Part shown: positions 1 to 7,680 of the stretch, piece by piece
Layout of the letters: each line of letters begins with the position of its first letter
Numbering within the stretch: the stretch's first letter is position 1
Assembly (NCBI GenBank): GCA_004299215.1
Contig: SCTD01000655.1
Coordinates: 1-9,606 of the forward strand
DNA length: 9,606 nucleotides
Source: Frankiales bacterium
GTDB taxonomy: Bacteria; Actinomycetota; Actinomycetes; Mycobacteriales; SCTD01
Direction: 5' to 3'
Made by a program: the position numbers and the translations under genes
Notes under the pieces: generated by a model
What the model saw: only the letters and a program-made list of their open reading frames with translations
What the model was told of the DNA's origin: nothing
Database searches by the model: none

Positions 1-1
1 G

Positions 2-358
2 GGCAAGGTGCACAAGCCGATCGTCGACGCGTTGGTCGCCGCGCAGGCCGCTGCCGTCGCTGGGGACGCGGCCGCGCTGACGGCAGCCACGCAGCAGACC
101 CAGGCAGCCCTGGACCACCTGTTCTACCTGGCTGTCCACCGCTACCTCGACCACGAGGGTGACGAGGTCAAGCAGGCCGAGGGCTCGGCCTTCTACCTCG
201 GCATCGCGCCCCGGGTCCGTGCCGCCGTCCCGGCTGCCGATGAAGCGATCCGGGCGACGCTGGCCGGCGGTGATGTCGCGTCGGGCCGTGCGGCGCTCGA
301 CAGCGCCGAGGTCTTCAGCGCGCTCGGCCTCCGGGCGGACCAGCGCGCAGCGGGCTAG
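2..358 (+). CDS. C-terminal part of an unrecognised helical protein (5' truncated)
   Basis: The reading frame is open from the left edge (Gly-Lys before the GTG at position 8) and ends at TAG 356-358, so the true start is probably outside the window and GTG 8 should not be taken as the start. About 118 residues are visible. They are Ala-rich and predicted helical, with a central aromatic/charged stretch (FYLAVHRYLDHEGDEVKQ, then AFYLGIAP) and no signal peptide, membrane span or catalytic motif that I recognise. Third codon positions are strongly G/C, supporting real coding. The last 44 bases overlap the convergent DoxX-like gene, and a strong inverted repeat begins 6 bases after the stop. I do not recognise the family; no function is proposed. 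Confidence 0.7.
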   Translation, partial: GKVHKPIVDALVAAQAAAVAGDAAALTAATQQTQAALDHLFYLAVHRYLDHEGDEVKQAEGSAFYLGIAPRVRAAVPAADEAIRATLAGGDVASGRAALDSAEVFSALGLRADQRAAG

Positions 359-737
359 CACCCGGCAGGTCGCCCGGCTCGGACTGCCGGGCGACCTGCA
401 CCGCCCAGAGCACCAGCGGCACCTGCAGGGGCAGCCGTGCCAGGGCGACCCAGCGCGGGACGTCACCCGGCTCCAGCGCCATCCAGACGTTGCCGGGGAA
501 GACGGCGACGAACAGCGCGGCGGCGGCCAGAGCGCCATGGCGCCGCGCCCTCGGCGCCGCCACGAGGGCCCCGACCGCCAGCTCGACGACTCCGCTGCCG
601 TGCACCCAGGTGCGCGTGTCGCCGGGCAGCAGCGGCGGAACGAGCGGGTCGTAGAACTCGGGCCGGAGGAAGTGCGTCGCGCCGGCTCCGAGCAGCAGTC
701 CGGCGAGCAGGTACGGCGACGCGGCGCGGAGTCTCAC
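315..737 (-). CDS. DoxX-like small integral membrane protein
   Basis: The frame encodes 140 residues from GTG 737 to TGA 317-315. Four hydrophobic helices are visible (about residues 7-24, 44-61, 69-88 and 94-113). Family-like signatures are THFLRPEFYDPLVPP after helix 1, a conserved-looking Glu (E52) in helix 2 (HGSGVVELAVG), and LFVAVFPGNVWMAL in helix 3, which matches the FPANxxMA pattern of bacterial DoxX-type proteins. Members are poorly characterised inner-membrane proteins sometimes linked to redox or thiol stress; no specific reaction can be assigned. GTG 737 is chosen because it begins just before helix 1 and an NANNNT hexamer lies 6 bases upstream. The C-terminal tail of about 27 residues after the last helix is Pro/Gly/Arg-rich, runs through the 14-bp inverted repeat and overlaps the convergent gene, so the ORF may once have ended earlier. 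Confidence 0.8.
   Translation of the reverse strand: MRLRAASPYLLAGLLLGAGATHFLRPEFYDPLVPPLLPGDTRTWVHGSGVVELAVGALVAAPRARRHGALAAAALFVAVFPGNVWMALEPGDVPRWVALARLPLQVPLVLWAVQVARQSEPGDLPGASPLRAGPPGGRAR
365..399. terminator. 14-bp perfect inverted repeat, probable factor-independent terminator
   Basis: The arms GCAGGTCGCCCGGC (365-378) and GCCGGGCGACCTGC (386-399) are perfect reverse complements separated by a 7-base loop. The hairpin starts 6 bases after the stop of the + strand gene ending at 358. No T-run follows, which is common for terminators of high-GC actinobacteria. It lies inside the last codons of the minus-strand DoxX-like gene, so it could also act on that transcript. Confidence 0.6.
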
Positions 738-743
738 CCGCGC

Positions 744-749
744 AGTCTG
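744..749 (-). promoter_or_regulatory. Putative -10 box of the DoxX-like gene
   Basis: On the minus strand the hexamer CAGACT is followed by 6 bases and the GTG start at 737. It keeps the A2 and T6 of TANNNT, and no Shine-Dalgarno sequence intervenes, consistent with leaderless transcription. It is one of seven similarly placed hexamers in the window. No -35 element is evident. Confidence 0.35.
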
Positions 750-760
750 GACGGCTTCCG

Positions 761-766
761 TAGATT
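761..766 (+). promoter_or_regulatory. Putative -10 box (TAGATT), leaderless flavoprotein gene
   Basis: TAGATT is a full TANNNT match ending 7 bases before ATG 774. No purine-rich ribosome-binding site lies between them, so transcription would begin at or next to the start codon. With the minus-strand box at 744-749 it packs two divergent promoters into 36 bp. Confidence 0.45.
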
Positions 767-773
767 CCGCCTC

Positions 774-2141
774 ATGGAGGTGCTGGAGACCGACTACCTG
801 GTCGTCGGAGCCGGCGCGACCGGGCTGGCCTTCACGGACGTTCTCGTCGCCGAGAGCGACGCCGACGTGCTCCTCGTCGATCGCAGGCCCGGCGTCGGCG
901 GGCACTGGAACGACGCCTACCCCTTCGTGCGCCTGCACCAGCCGTCCGTCACGTACGGCCTCCCGTCGCTCCCGCTCGGCGCGAGCAGGGTGGTCGACGG
1001 GCAGCAGGAGCGCGCGACCGGGGCCGAGGTGCTGGACCACTTCCGCCGAGGGCTCGAGGACGTGCTGCTGCCGTCGGGCCGGGTGCGCTTCCTCGGCGGC
1101 ACGGATGCCGACCTGGCCGGTCCGCCACGCCTGGTCGACCTGGCGACGGGCATGACGACCGAGGTCCGCGTCCGCCGCAAGGTCGTGGACGCGACGCGGC
1201 TGTCGGGACAGGTTCCCGCCACGGCGGTCCCGTCGTACGACGTCGCTGCCGGAGCGCGCTGGGTTCGCGTCGGCGAGCTGCCGGACGTCGCCGGAGAGGC
1301 CCCGTCCTACTGCGTCATCGGTGCGGGCAAGACGGGGATGGACGCGTGCCTCTGGCTGCTCGAGGCCGGCGTCGACCCGGACGCCGTGATCTGGGTCCGG
1401 CCGCGGGACATGTGGCTGCTCGACCGTGCCTCCATCCAGCCCCTGGACGAGGTGGCCTCCGTCCTCGAGGGGATGGCGCTGGATCTGGAGGCGCTGGCCC
1501 TCGCCACGTCGACGGAGGACCTCTTCGCCCGGCTCGAGGCGAGCGGTCGCCTGCTGCGTCTCGACGACGAGGTCGAGCCGACCGGCTTCCGGTGCGCCTT
1601 CGTGGACGCGGCCGAGCTCGGTCGGCTGCGATCGCTCACGCGCGTGGTGCGCAGGGGTCACGTCCGCCGGGTCGAGGCGGACCGGCTCGTGCTCACCGAG
1701 GGCGAGGTCGACCTCGCACCTGGCACGCTCGTGATCGACTGCTCCGCGCGCGGTCTCCCCGCACTGCCGCCGGTTCCCGTCTTCAGCGAGGACCGCGTGG
1801 TGGTGCAGTACGTCAGGCAGTGCTCCCCCACGTTCGGCGCGGCCGTGTGCGCGTGGGTCGAGGCTCACCGGGACGACCTCGACGAGCAGAACGCCCTCTG
1901 CCCGCCGAACCCCCCGCCGTCGGAGGCGCTCGACTGGATCCGCGTCACCGTGACCACCCTCCAGGCGGCCCGGGCCTGGCGGGGCGCGCCGGACCTGCTG
2001 GGGTGGATGGAGGGCTGCCGGCTCGACATCGCCCGTGGTGCAGCCGATCACGCGCACGAGGAGCGTCTGCAGGACGCGTTCGTACGGCGGCAGGCCCACC
2101 TCAAGCAGGCCGTCCAGCGCGCCGCCGTGCTGCTGGGCTGA
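774..2141 (+). CDS. FAD/NAD(P)-binding flavoprotein oxidoreductase (monooxygenase-like fold)
   Basis: This 455-residue protein has an N-terminal FAD-binding Rossmann motif VVGAGATG (residues 10-17), an acidic residue ending strand 2 (VLLVDRR, D36) and the GGHWNDAYPFVRLHQPS segment (42-58) typical of flavin monooxygenase-like oxidoreductases. A second dinucleotide motif VIGAGKTG (181-188) would bind NAD(P)H. There is no signal peptide or membrane span; it should be cytosolic. The FMO/Baeyer-Villiger fingerprint FxGxxxHxxx(F/Y/W) is not intact: the best aligned stretch, LSGQVPATAVPSY, lacks the His. Classical monooxygenase activity is therefore uncertain and the substrate is unknown. The frame is open upstream of ATG 774, but only this start places the Rossmann strand at the N-terminus and has a -10-like TAGATT beside it. 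Divergent neighbour: the DoxX-like gene. Confidence 0.85.
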   Translation: MEVLETDYLVVGAGATGLAFTDVLVAESDADVLLVDRRPGVGGHWNDAYPFVRLHQPSVTYGLPSLPLGASRVVDGQQERATGAEVLDHFRRGLEDVLLPSGRVRFLGGTDADLAGPPRLVDLATGMTTEVRVRRKVVDATRLSGQVPATAVPSYDVAAGARWVRVGELPDVAGEAPSYCVIGAGKTGMDACLWLLEAGVDPDAVIWVRPRDMWLLDRASIQPLDEVASVLEGMALDLEALALATSTEDLFARLEASGRLLRLDDEVEPTGFRCAFVDAAELGRLRSLTRVVRRGHVRRVEADRLVLTEGEVDLAPGTLVIDCSARGLPALPPVPVFSEDRVVVQYVRQCSPTFGAAVCAWVEAHRDDLDEQNALCPPNPPPSEALDWIRVTVTTLQAARAWRGAPDLLGWMEGCRLDIARGAADHAHEERLQDAFVRRQAHLKQAVQRAAVLLG

Positions 2142-2191
2142 CCGGGCACGCCCTGATGCCAGAAAGTCCGACGCACGAGAGCCCTTGACGT

Positions 2192-2207
2192 TCGAACACC
2201 CGCTCGA
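2192..2207. promoter_or_regulatory. Putative LexA/SOS box
   Basis: The site TCGAAC-ACCC-GCTCGA matches the actinobacterial SOS box TCGAAC-N4-GTTCGA at 11 of 12 half-site positions (a single T to C change in the right arm). It ends 5 bases before the ATG of the 62-residue ORF, with a DNA ligase gene next. A TTGACG (2185-2190) just upstream could be a -35 element, which would put the box in the spacer where a repressor would block polymerase; no convincing -10 is seen. LexA binding is inferred from sequence alone. Confidence 0.5.
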
Positions 2208-2212
2208 CTGCC

Positions 2213-2401
2213 ATGAGCGGATGGACGGGCGGAGGACCCGACCCCGACGAGCTCCACACCCTCGACCTCGCCCAGCTCACCCCACCCGACGACGACCTCC
2301 CACCCTGGATCCCGCCGTCGGAACGCCCACCCGGCACCGACTGGCACTGGCTCAACGAGGGCCCGGTCGACCGAGAGCGGCTGGTGGACATCGGCTCATG
2401 A
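2213..2401 (+). CDS. Small acidic Pro/Trp-rich protein of unknown function (62 aa)
   Basis: The ORF runs from ATG 2213 to TGA 2399-2401. ATG is the only upstream start possible, since an in-frame TGA occurs at 2186. The product is acidic, with Asp/Pro-rich stretches (GGGPDPDEL, TPPDDDLPPWIPP) and four Trp residues, including WHWLNEG near the C-terminus; it is probably largely extended or unstructured. There is no signal peptide, membrane span or Cys metal site. Third-position GC is high, and the alternative frame across this stretch (in frame with the ligase) gives an implausible Arg/Pro/His-rich peptide. No Shine-Dalgarno sequence precedes it. The SOS-like box 5 bases upstream and the ligase starting 23 bases after its stop suggest a damage-response role, but this is inference only. 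I do not recognise the family. Confidence 0.6.
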   Translation: MSGWTGGGPDPDELHTLDLAQLTPPDDDLPPWIPPSERPPGTDWHWLNEGPVDRERLVDIGS

Positions 2402-2412
2402 GGACCGGACGG

Positions 2413-2418
2413 CAGGAT
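2413..2418 (+). promoter_or_regulatory. Putative -10 box of the DNA ligase gene
   Basis: CAGGAT (A2 and T6 of TANNNT) ends 6 bases before ATG 2425, inside the gap after the 62-residue ORF. It would give a leaderless ligase transcript independent of the upstream SOS-like box. Weak as a single site; supported by the repeated pattern at neighbouring genes. Confidence 0.35.
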
Positions 2419-2424
2419 GCCGGC

Positions 2425-3480
2425 ATGGACCTCCCCGTGATGCCGCCCGTGAAGCCGATGCTGGCCAAGGCCGTGCCGGACGTGCCGGACGGCGACTACC
2501 TCTACGAGCCCAAGTGGGACGGCTTCCGCTGCATCGTCTTCCGCGACGGCGACGAGGTGGAGCTCGGCAGCCGCAACGAGAAGCCGCTGACCCGCTACTT
2601 CCCCGAGGTCGTCGAGGCCGTGAAGGCGCAGCTGCCCGAACGCTGCGTCGTGGACGGCGAGATCGTCATCGCCGCCGGCAAGGGACTCGACTTCGAGGCG
2701 CTGCTCCAGCGCATCCACCCGGCCGACTCGCGGGTCCGGATGCTCGCCGAGACCACGCCGGCCGGCTTCGTGGCGTTCGACCTGCTCGCCCTCGGCGACG
2801 AGTCGCTGGTCGAGCGGCCGCAGGCGGAGCGCCGGCAGCTGCTGGAGCAGGCCCTCGGACGAGCCGAGCCACCCGTCCACCTGACGCCCGTGACGACCGA
2901 CCCGGCTGTCGCGCGCGAGTGGTTCACCGTCTTCGAGGGCGCGGGCCTCGACGGGGTCATCGCCAAGCCGGCGACAGGCGCGTACGTCCCGGACAAGCGG
3001 ACCATGCTCAAGGTCAAGCACGCCCGCACCGCGGACTGCGTCGTGGGCGGCTACCGCTGGCACAAGAGCGGTCCCGTGGTCGGCTCGCTGGTGCTCGGGC
3101 TCTACGACGACGAGGGCAGGCTGCAGCACGTCGGCGTGGCGGCCTCGTTCCCCATGGCCCGGCGCAAGCAGCTGGTGGAGGAGCTCGAGCCCTACCTGCT
3201 CGGCGACGGCGAGGAGCATCCCTGGCTGGGTGAGGCGATGTCCGAGCGGGCACCCACCTCGTCGGCGGGCAGCCGGTGGAACAGCGGCAAGGACCTCAGC
3301 TTCGTCCCGCTGCGCCCCGAGCTCGTCGCCGAGGTGGCGTACGACCACATGGAGGGCGCCCGCTTCCGGCACACCGCCCAGCTGCGCCACTTCCGGCCGG
3401 ACCGCGACGCGGCCTCGTGCACGTACGCCCAGCTGGACCGGCCTGTCCTCTTCGACCTGGCCAGCGTCCTCGGGGCATGA
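2425..3480 (+). CDS. ligC: ATP-dependent DNA ligase, LigC type
   Basis: The 351-residue protein joins nicks in DNA using ATP. All nucleotidyltransferase motifs are visible: motif I EPKWDGFR with the adenylated Lys at K30; SRN at the following strand; VDGEIVI (Glu 79); motif III AFDLL (117-121); motif IV LDGVIAKP (175-182); motif V LKVKH (195-199). A C-terminal OB-fold ends in a motif VI-like FRHTAQLRHFRPDRD (314-328). Length and content match stand-alone LigC ligases of mycobacteria and relatives (about 350 aa) and not LigD, since no polymerase or nuclease domain is fused. Ku and a PrimPol are not in this window. LigC family members act in short-gap or base-excision-type repair. ATG 2425 is preferred over GTG 2437 and ATG 2440 because it has a -10-like box at leaderless spacing. 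It follows the 62-aa ORF by 23 bases. Confidence 0.92.
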   Translation: MDLPVMPPVKPMLAKAVPDVPDGDYLYEPKWDGFRCIVFRDGDEVELGSRNEKPLTRYFPEVVEAVKAQLPERCVVDGEIVIAAGKGLDFEALLQRIHPADSRVRMLAETTPAGFVAFDLLALGDESLVERPQAERRQLLEQALGRAEPPVHLTPVTTDPAVAREWFTVFEGAGLDGVIAKPATGAYVPDKRTMLKVKHARTADCVVGGYRWHKSGPVVGSLVLGLYDDEGRLQHVGVAASFPMARRKQLVEELEPYLLGDGEEHPWLGEAMSERAPTSSAGSRWNSGKDLSFVPLRPELVAEVAYDHMEGARFRHTAQLRHFRPDRDAASCTYAQLDRPVLFDLASVLGA

Positions 3481-3481
3481 T
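3476..3481 (+). promoter_or_regulatory. Putative -10 box overlapping the ligase stop codon
   Basis: CATGAT contains the ligase TGA stop (3478-3480) and ends 6 bases before ATG 3488. It resembles TATGAT with one change and would give a leaderless transcript for the small membrane protein gene. Confidence 0.35.
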
Positions 3482-3487
3482 CCGCGC

Positions 3488-3838
3488 ATGCGCCTGATCG
3501 CCCGCTTCCTCGTCATCGCCGGAGCCGTCTGGATCGTCGCGGCGTACGTGCCCGGTGTGGAGGTCGAGGACGGCGTCACCAGCTACCTCGTCATCGCCCT
3601 CATCTTCGCCGCCGTCAACCTGCTGGTGAAGCCGGTGCTGAAGCTGCTGTCGTTCCCGCTGCTGCTGCTCACCCTGGGCCTGTTCCTCGTCGTCATCAAC
3701 GCCGCGATGCTCGGCCTCACAGCGCTTCTCACCGAACGGCTGTCCATCGACGGCATCGGGCCGGCGGTCATCGCCTCGCTCATCATCAGCGCGGTCACGT
3801 GGGCCGGCGACAACCTGCTGGGCCTCAAGAAGGACTGA
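3488..3838 (+). CDS. Phage holin family (YvlD/DUF360-like) four-helix membrane protein
   Basis: This 116-residue protein consists of four hydrophobic helices (about residues 4-22, 32-50, 54-80 and 92-112) with short loops. The pattern, with VNLLVKPVLKLLSFPLLLLTLG between helices 2 and 3 and the motif INAAMLGLTALL, is characteristic of the family annotated as phage holin superfamily IV (Pfam Phage_holin_4_2), which includes Bacillus YvlD. Despite the name, most members are chromosomal, are not in prophages, and have no proven holin function; there are no phage genes here. It starts 7 bases after the ligase stop and ends 18 bases before the ABC-F gene. Its role is unknown, possibly envelope related. 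Confidence 0.85.
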   Translation: MRLIARFLVIAGAVWIVAAYVPGVEVEDGVTSYLVIALIFAAVNLLVKPVLKLLSFPLLLLTLGLFLVVINAAMLGLTALLTERLSIDGIGPAVIASLIISAVTWAGDNLLGLKKD

Positions 3839-3842
3839 CGGC

Positions 3843-3848
3843 TACCGT
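3843..3848 (+). promoter_or_regulatory. Putative -10 box (TACCGT) of the ABC-F gene
   Basis: TACCGT is a full TANNNT match ending 8 bases before GTG 3857. The intervening CGCGGCTC has no Shine-Dalgarno sequence, consistent with a leaderless start. Confidence 0.4.
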
Positions 3849-3856
3849 CGCGGCTC

Positions 3857-5473
<1,617 letters not shown>

Positions 5474-5509
5474 TCATTCGGGGCCATGGTCGCCGACCGG
5501 GACAGGGCA

Positions 5510-5515
5510 CACGAT
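5510..5515 (+). promoter_or_regulatory. Putative -10 box of the hybrid kinase gene
   Basis: CACGAT (A2 and T6 of TANNNT) ends 9 bases before ATG 5525, which would give a leader of only a few bases. An AGGGG (5517-5521) also lies 3 bases before the start, closer than usual for a Shine-Dalgarno site. This arrangement favours ATG 5525 over the alternative in-frame ATG 5486. Confidence 0.3.
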
Positions 5516-5524
5516 CAGGGGACC

Positions 5525-7660
5525 ATGACCCAGAGCGAGGAGCAGCTCCGTCGACGGCTCGACGAGGCCGAGGCGGAGATCGGACGCCTGCGCCGCCGCG
5601 AGCAGCACTTCGTGGCGGCGCAGCGCATCTCGCACGTCGGCAGCTACGACTTCGAGATCGCCAGCAACACCAACGACTGGAGCGACCAGCTCTACCTCAT
5701 CTACGGCCACGAGCCGGGCGCCTTCATGGCGACGTACGAGCGGTTCCTGTCGATGGTGCACCCCGACGACCGGGAGAAGATCCTCTCGGTGCACCAGAAG
5801 GCGCTGGCCGAGGTCTCGGCCTACGAGATGGAGGAGCGGATCCTCTGGCCGGACGGCCAGGTCCGCACGCTCGCCAGCTGGGGCGAGGTCGTCCCTGACG
5901 CCGAAGGGCGCCCGGCGCGGATGGTCGGCATCTGCTGGGACATCACCGAGCAGAAGGCGACAGCGGAAGCACTGCAGCGCAGCAGCCAGCGGTTCCAGCA
6001 GCTCATCCAGTCCGCGCCCGACGTGGTGCTCGTGCTCGACGACGAGGGCAACGTGCTGCAGGCGAACGAGCGGCTGACCAGCGTGCTGGGGTGGTCGCCG
6101 ACGGCCCTGGTCGGCCGGCCGGTGACCGAGGTGCTCCCCGGAGGGCTGGTCGACGGCCGTACGACCGCGTTGCGCCACGACGGGTCGGACGTCCCGGTCG
6201 ACATCAGCACGAGCCGCATCGCCGCGGAGGAGGGCGAGGTCGTCGCCGCGTTCCTGCGCGACGTCACCGACCGGCAGCAGGCCGAGGCGCTCGCCCTGCA
6301 GGTCCACGACGCTGAGGTCCGCCGCCGGCACGCGCTCGAGATCAACGACAACGTCGTGCAGGGGCTCGCCTCCATCGTCTACCTGCTCGACCTCGGCCGG
6401 CACCACGCCGCGCACGCGGCGGCGCAGCACACCCTGCAGGCCGCCCGCAGCATGATGAGCGACCTGCTCCTGGAGGCCGGCCAAGCGGGCGAGCTGAGGC
6501 CGGGCGAGCTGGTCCGCGGGCAGGGGCACGTCGGCGTGCTGGTCGAGCGCCCGCCCGAGCCGACCGCTCCCCGGCCCGGTGCGCTGCGCGTGCTGCTCGC
6601 CGACGACGCAGACGACATCCGGCTGCTGCTGCGGCTCAACCTCAAGACCGAGGTCGGCTTCGACGTGGTCGGCGAGGCCGTCGACGGCGCGCAGGCGGTC
6701 GAGCTCGCCGAGCAGCTGCAGCCCGACGCCGTCGTCCTGGACCTCTCCATGCCCGTCATGGACGGGCTGCAGGCGATCCCCGAGCTGCTGCGCGTCTGCC
6801 CGGGCGTGCGCATCGTCGTGCTGTCGGGCTTCGACGAGTCGCGCATGAAGGACGCCGCGCTGCAGCGCGGTGCGCACGCCTACCTCGAGAAGGGCCAGGC
6901 GATCTCGGCGCTCGTGACGGAGCTGGCACGGCTCTTCCCGGACCACGGGCTGCGTCGCGAGGCGGCGCCGGAGGACCCGGAGTCCGACGGCGGTCTGGCG
7001 TTCGACAACGACATGGTGGTGCACGAGCTGCGCACGCCGCTCACCGTGATCACCGGGATGCTGTCCACCCTGCGGGACCGGATGGACGTCCTGCCGTCGG
7101 CGACCACCTCGGAGCTCGTGCAGGCGGGTCTGCGCAACGCCCGCCAGATGTCGGACCTGCTCGACGTCGTCTCGGACGCCCGGCACGCCTCCCACGGGCA
7201 GCTGCCCGTGATGCCGGAGCCGACGGACGTGGGCGCGCTGGTGCGCTCGACCGTGTCCGACCTGTGCGCCTCGCACACCTGGCCGCCGGTGGAGGTCGAC
7301 GCCTCCGAGGGGCTGGTCGCCGAGGTCGACCCCGTGCGCGTCCGCCAGGTGATCGCCAACCTGCTCGGCAACGCCGTGCGTTACGGCACCCGGGCCTGGG
7401 TCGCCGTCCGGCCGGCCGGCGCATCGCTCGAGATCACCGTCGCCGACGACGGACCGGGCGTGCCGCCCGGTCGTGAGGCCGAGCTGTTCGGCAAGTTCAG
7501 CCGGCTCGGCCGTCCGGGACCCGGGATGGGCCTGGGGCTCTACATCTCGCGCGAGCTGGCCCGCGCCCACGGCGGAGAGCTCACGCTGCGGCGTGACGGG
7601 CGTACGACGTTCGTGCTGACCCTCCCGCTCCGGCAGGAGGCGGCGGTCGGTCCGCGCTGA
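5525..7660 (+). CDS. Soluble hybrid histidine kinase: PAS-PAS-degenerate DHp-REC-HisKA-HATPase
   Basis: The protein has 711 residues and no membrane span. Order: short coiled coil (4-32); PAS 1 (about 36-142, ending ICWDITEQ); PAS 2 (about 155-250, ending LRDVTDRQ); a helical pair beginning RRRHALEINDNVVQGL (266-281), which aligns with the HisKA_3 ELHD box but with Asn 274 at the phospho-His position; a receiver (about 355-470) with acidic pair D360/D361, phospho-acceptor D406 (LDLSMP), S434 and K456 in CheY-like spacing; HisKA with H500 in HELRTPLTVI; and HATPase_c with N616 (NLLGNAVRYG), DDGPG (641-645), F-box LFGKFSRLG and GMGLGL (667-672). It should autophosphorylate at H500 in response to a cytosolic PAS signal and may pass phosphate to D406. 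No separate response regulator is adjacent, so its output partner is unknown. An in-frame ATG at 5486 would add 13 residues of uncharacteristic sequence; 5525 is preferred. Confidence 0.88.
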   Translation: MTQSEEQLRRRLDEAEAEIGRLRRREQHFVAAQRISHVGSYDFEIASNTNDWSDQLYLIYGHEPGAFMATYERFLSMVHPDDREKILSVHQKALAEVSAYEMEERILWPDGQVRTLASWGEVVPDAEGRPARMVGICWDITEQKATAEALQRSSQRFQQLIQSAPDVVLVLDDEGNVLQANERLTSVLGWSPTALVGRPVTEVLPGGLVDGRTTALRHDGSDVPVDISTSRIAAEEGEVVAAFLRDVTDRQQAEALALQVHDAEVRRRHALEINDNVVQGLASIVYLLDLGRHHAAHAAAQHTLQAARSMMSDLLLEAGQAGELRPGELVRGQGHVGVLVERPPEPTAPRPGALRVLLADDADDIRLLLRLNLKTEVGFDVVGEAVDGAQAVELAEQLQPDAVVLDLSMPVMDGLQAIPELLRVCPGVRIVVLSGFDESRMKDAALQRGAHAYLEKGQAISALVTELARLFPDHGLRREAAPEDPESDGGLAFDNDMVVHELRTPLTVITGMLSTLRDRMDVLPSATTSELVQAGLRNARQMSDLLDVVSDARHASHGQLPVMPEPTDVGALVRSTVSDLCASHTWPPVEVDASEGLVAEVDPVRVRQVIANLLGNAVRYGTRAWVAVRPAGASLEITVADDGPGVPPGREAELFGKFSRLGRPGPGMGLGLYISRELARAHGGELTLRRDGRTTFVLTLPLRQEAAVGPR

Positions 7661-7668
7661 GCCCCTGG

Positions 7669-7674
7669 GAGACT
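7669..7674 (+). promoter_or_regulatory. Putative -10 box or overlapping SD of the thioesterase gene
   Basis: GAGACT (A2 and T6 of TANNNT) ends 6 bases before GTG 7681, the same geometry as at neighbouring genes. A GGGAG (7667-7671) overlaps it with a 9-base spacing to GTG and could instead be a Shine-Dalgarno site if the gene is transcribed from upstream. The two readings cannot be separated by eye. Confidence 0.3.
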
Positions 7675-7680
7675 CGGCCC

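Noticed and set aside
315..2099. Long open frame on the minus strand across the flavoprotein gene
   Set aside because: Only the part from GTG 737 downstream has protein-like composition (membrane helices). The remainder is antisense to a clear flavoprotein and reads as Arg/Gly/His-rich low-complexity sequence, as expected in high-GC DNA.
2142..2165. Possible terminator GGGC/GCCC after the flavoprotein gene
   Set aside because: The arms are only 4 bp with a 2-base loop, too tight to fold; no other inverted repeat is seen in the gap.
2190..2213. Possible 3' end of a tRNA gene: GTTCGAAC followed at correct spacing by CCA (2211-2213)
   Set aside because: The T-stem bases flanking the loop do not pair, the invariant G53-C61 pair is broken (A at 2198), and no matching 5' acceptor arm or anticodon arm lies upstream. 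The palindromic sequence is better explained as an SOS-like box.
2221..2424. N-terminal extension of the ligase from ATG 2221 in the same frame
   Set aside because: The extra 68 residues are Arg/Pro/His-rich with no ligase homology and overlap the better-composed 62-aa ORF; LigC proteins normally start close to motif I, as from ATG 2425.
2101..3579. Long minus-strand open frame opposite the ligase
   Set aside because: All ligase motifs are on the + strand; the antisense product shows no recognisable motif and extends across several gene boundaries.
3488..3838. Prophage remnant suggested by the 'phage holin' name
   Set aside because: This four-helix family is mostly chromosomal and not phage-borne. 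No endolysin, integrase, structural gene or att repeat is present, and base composition is like the neighbours.
5474..7570. Nearly 700-codon open frame antisense to the histidine kinase gene
   Set aside because: It is the mirror of strongly biased codons; its product is His/Gln/Arg/Val-rich with no domain motif, while the + strand has complete PAS, REC, HisKA and HATPase motifs.
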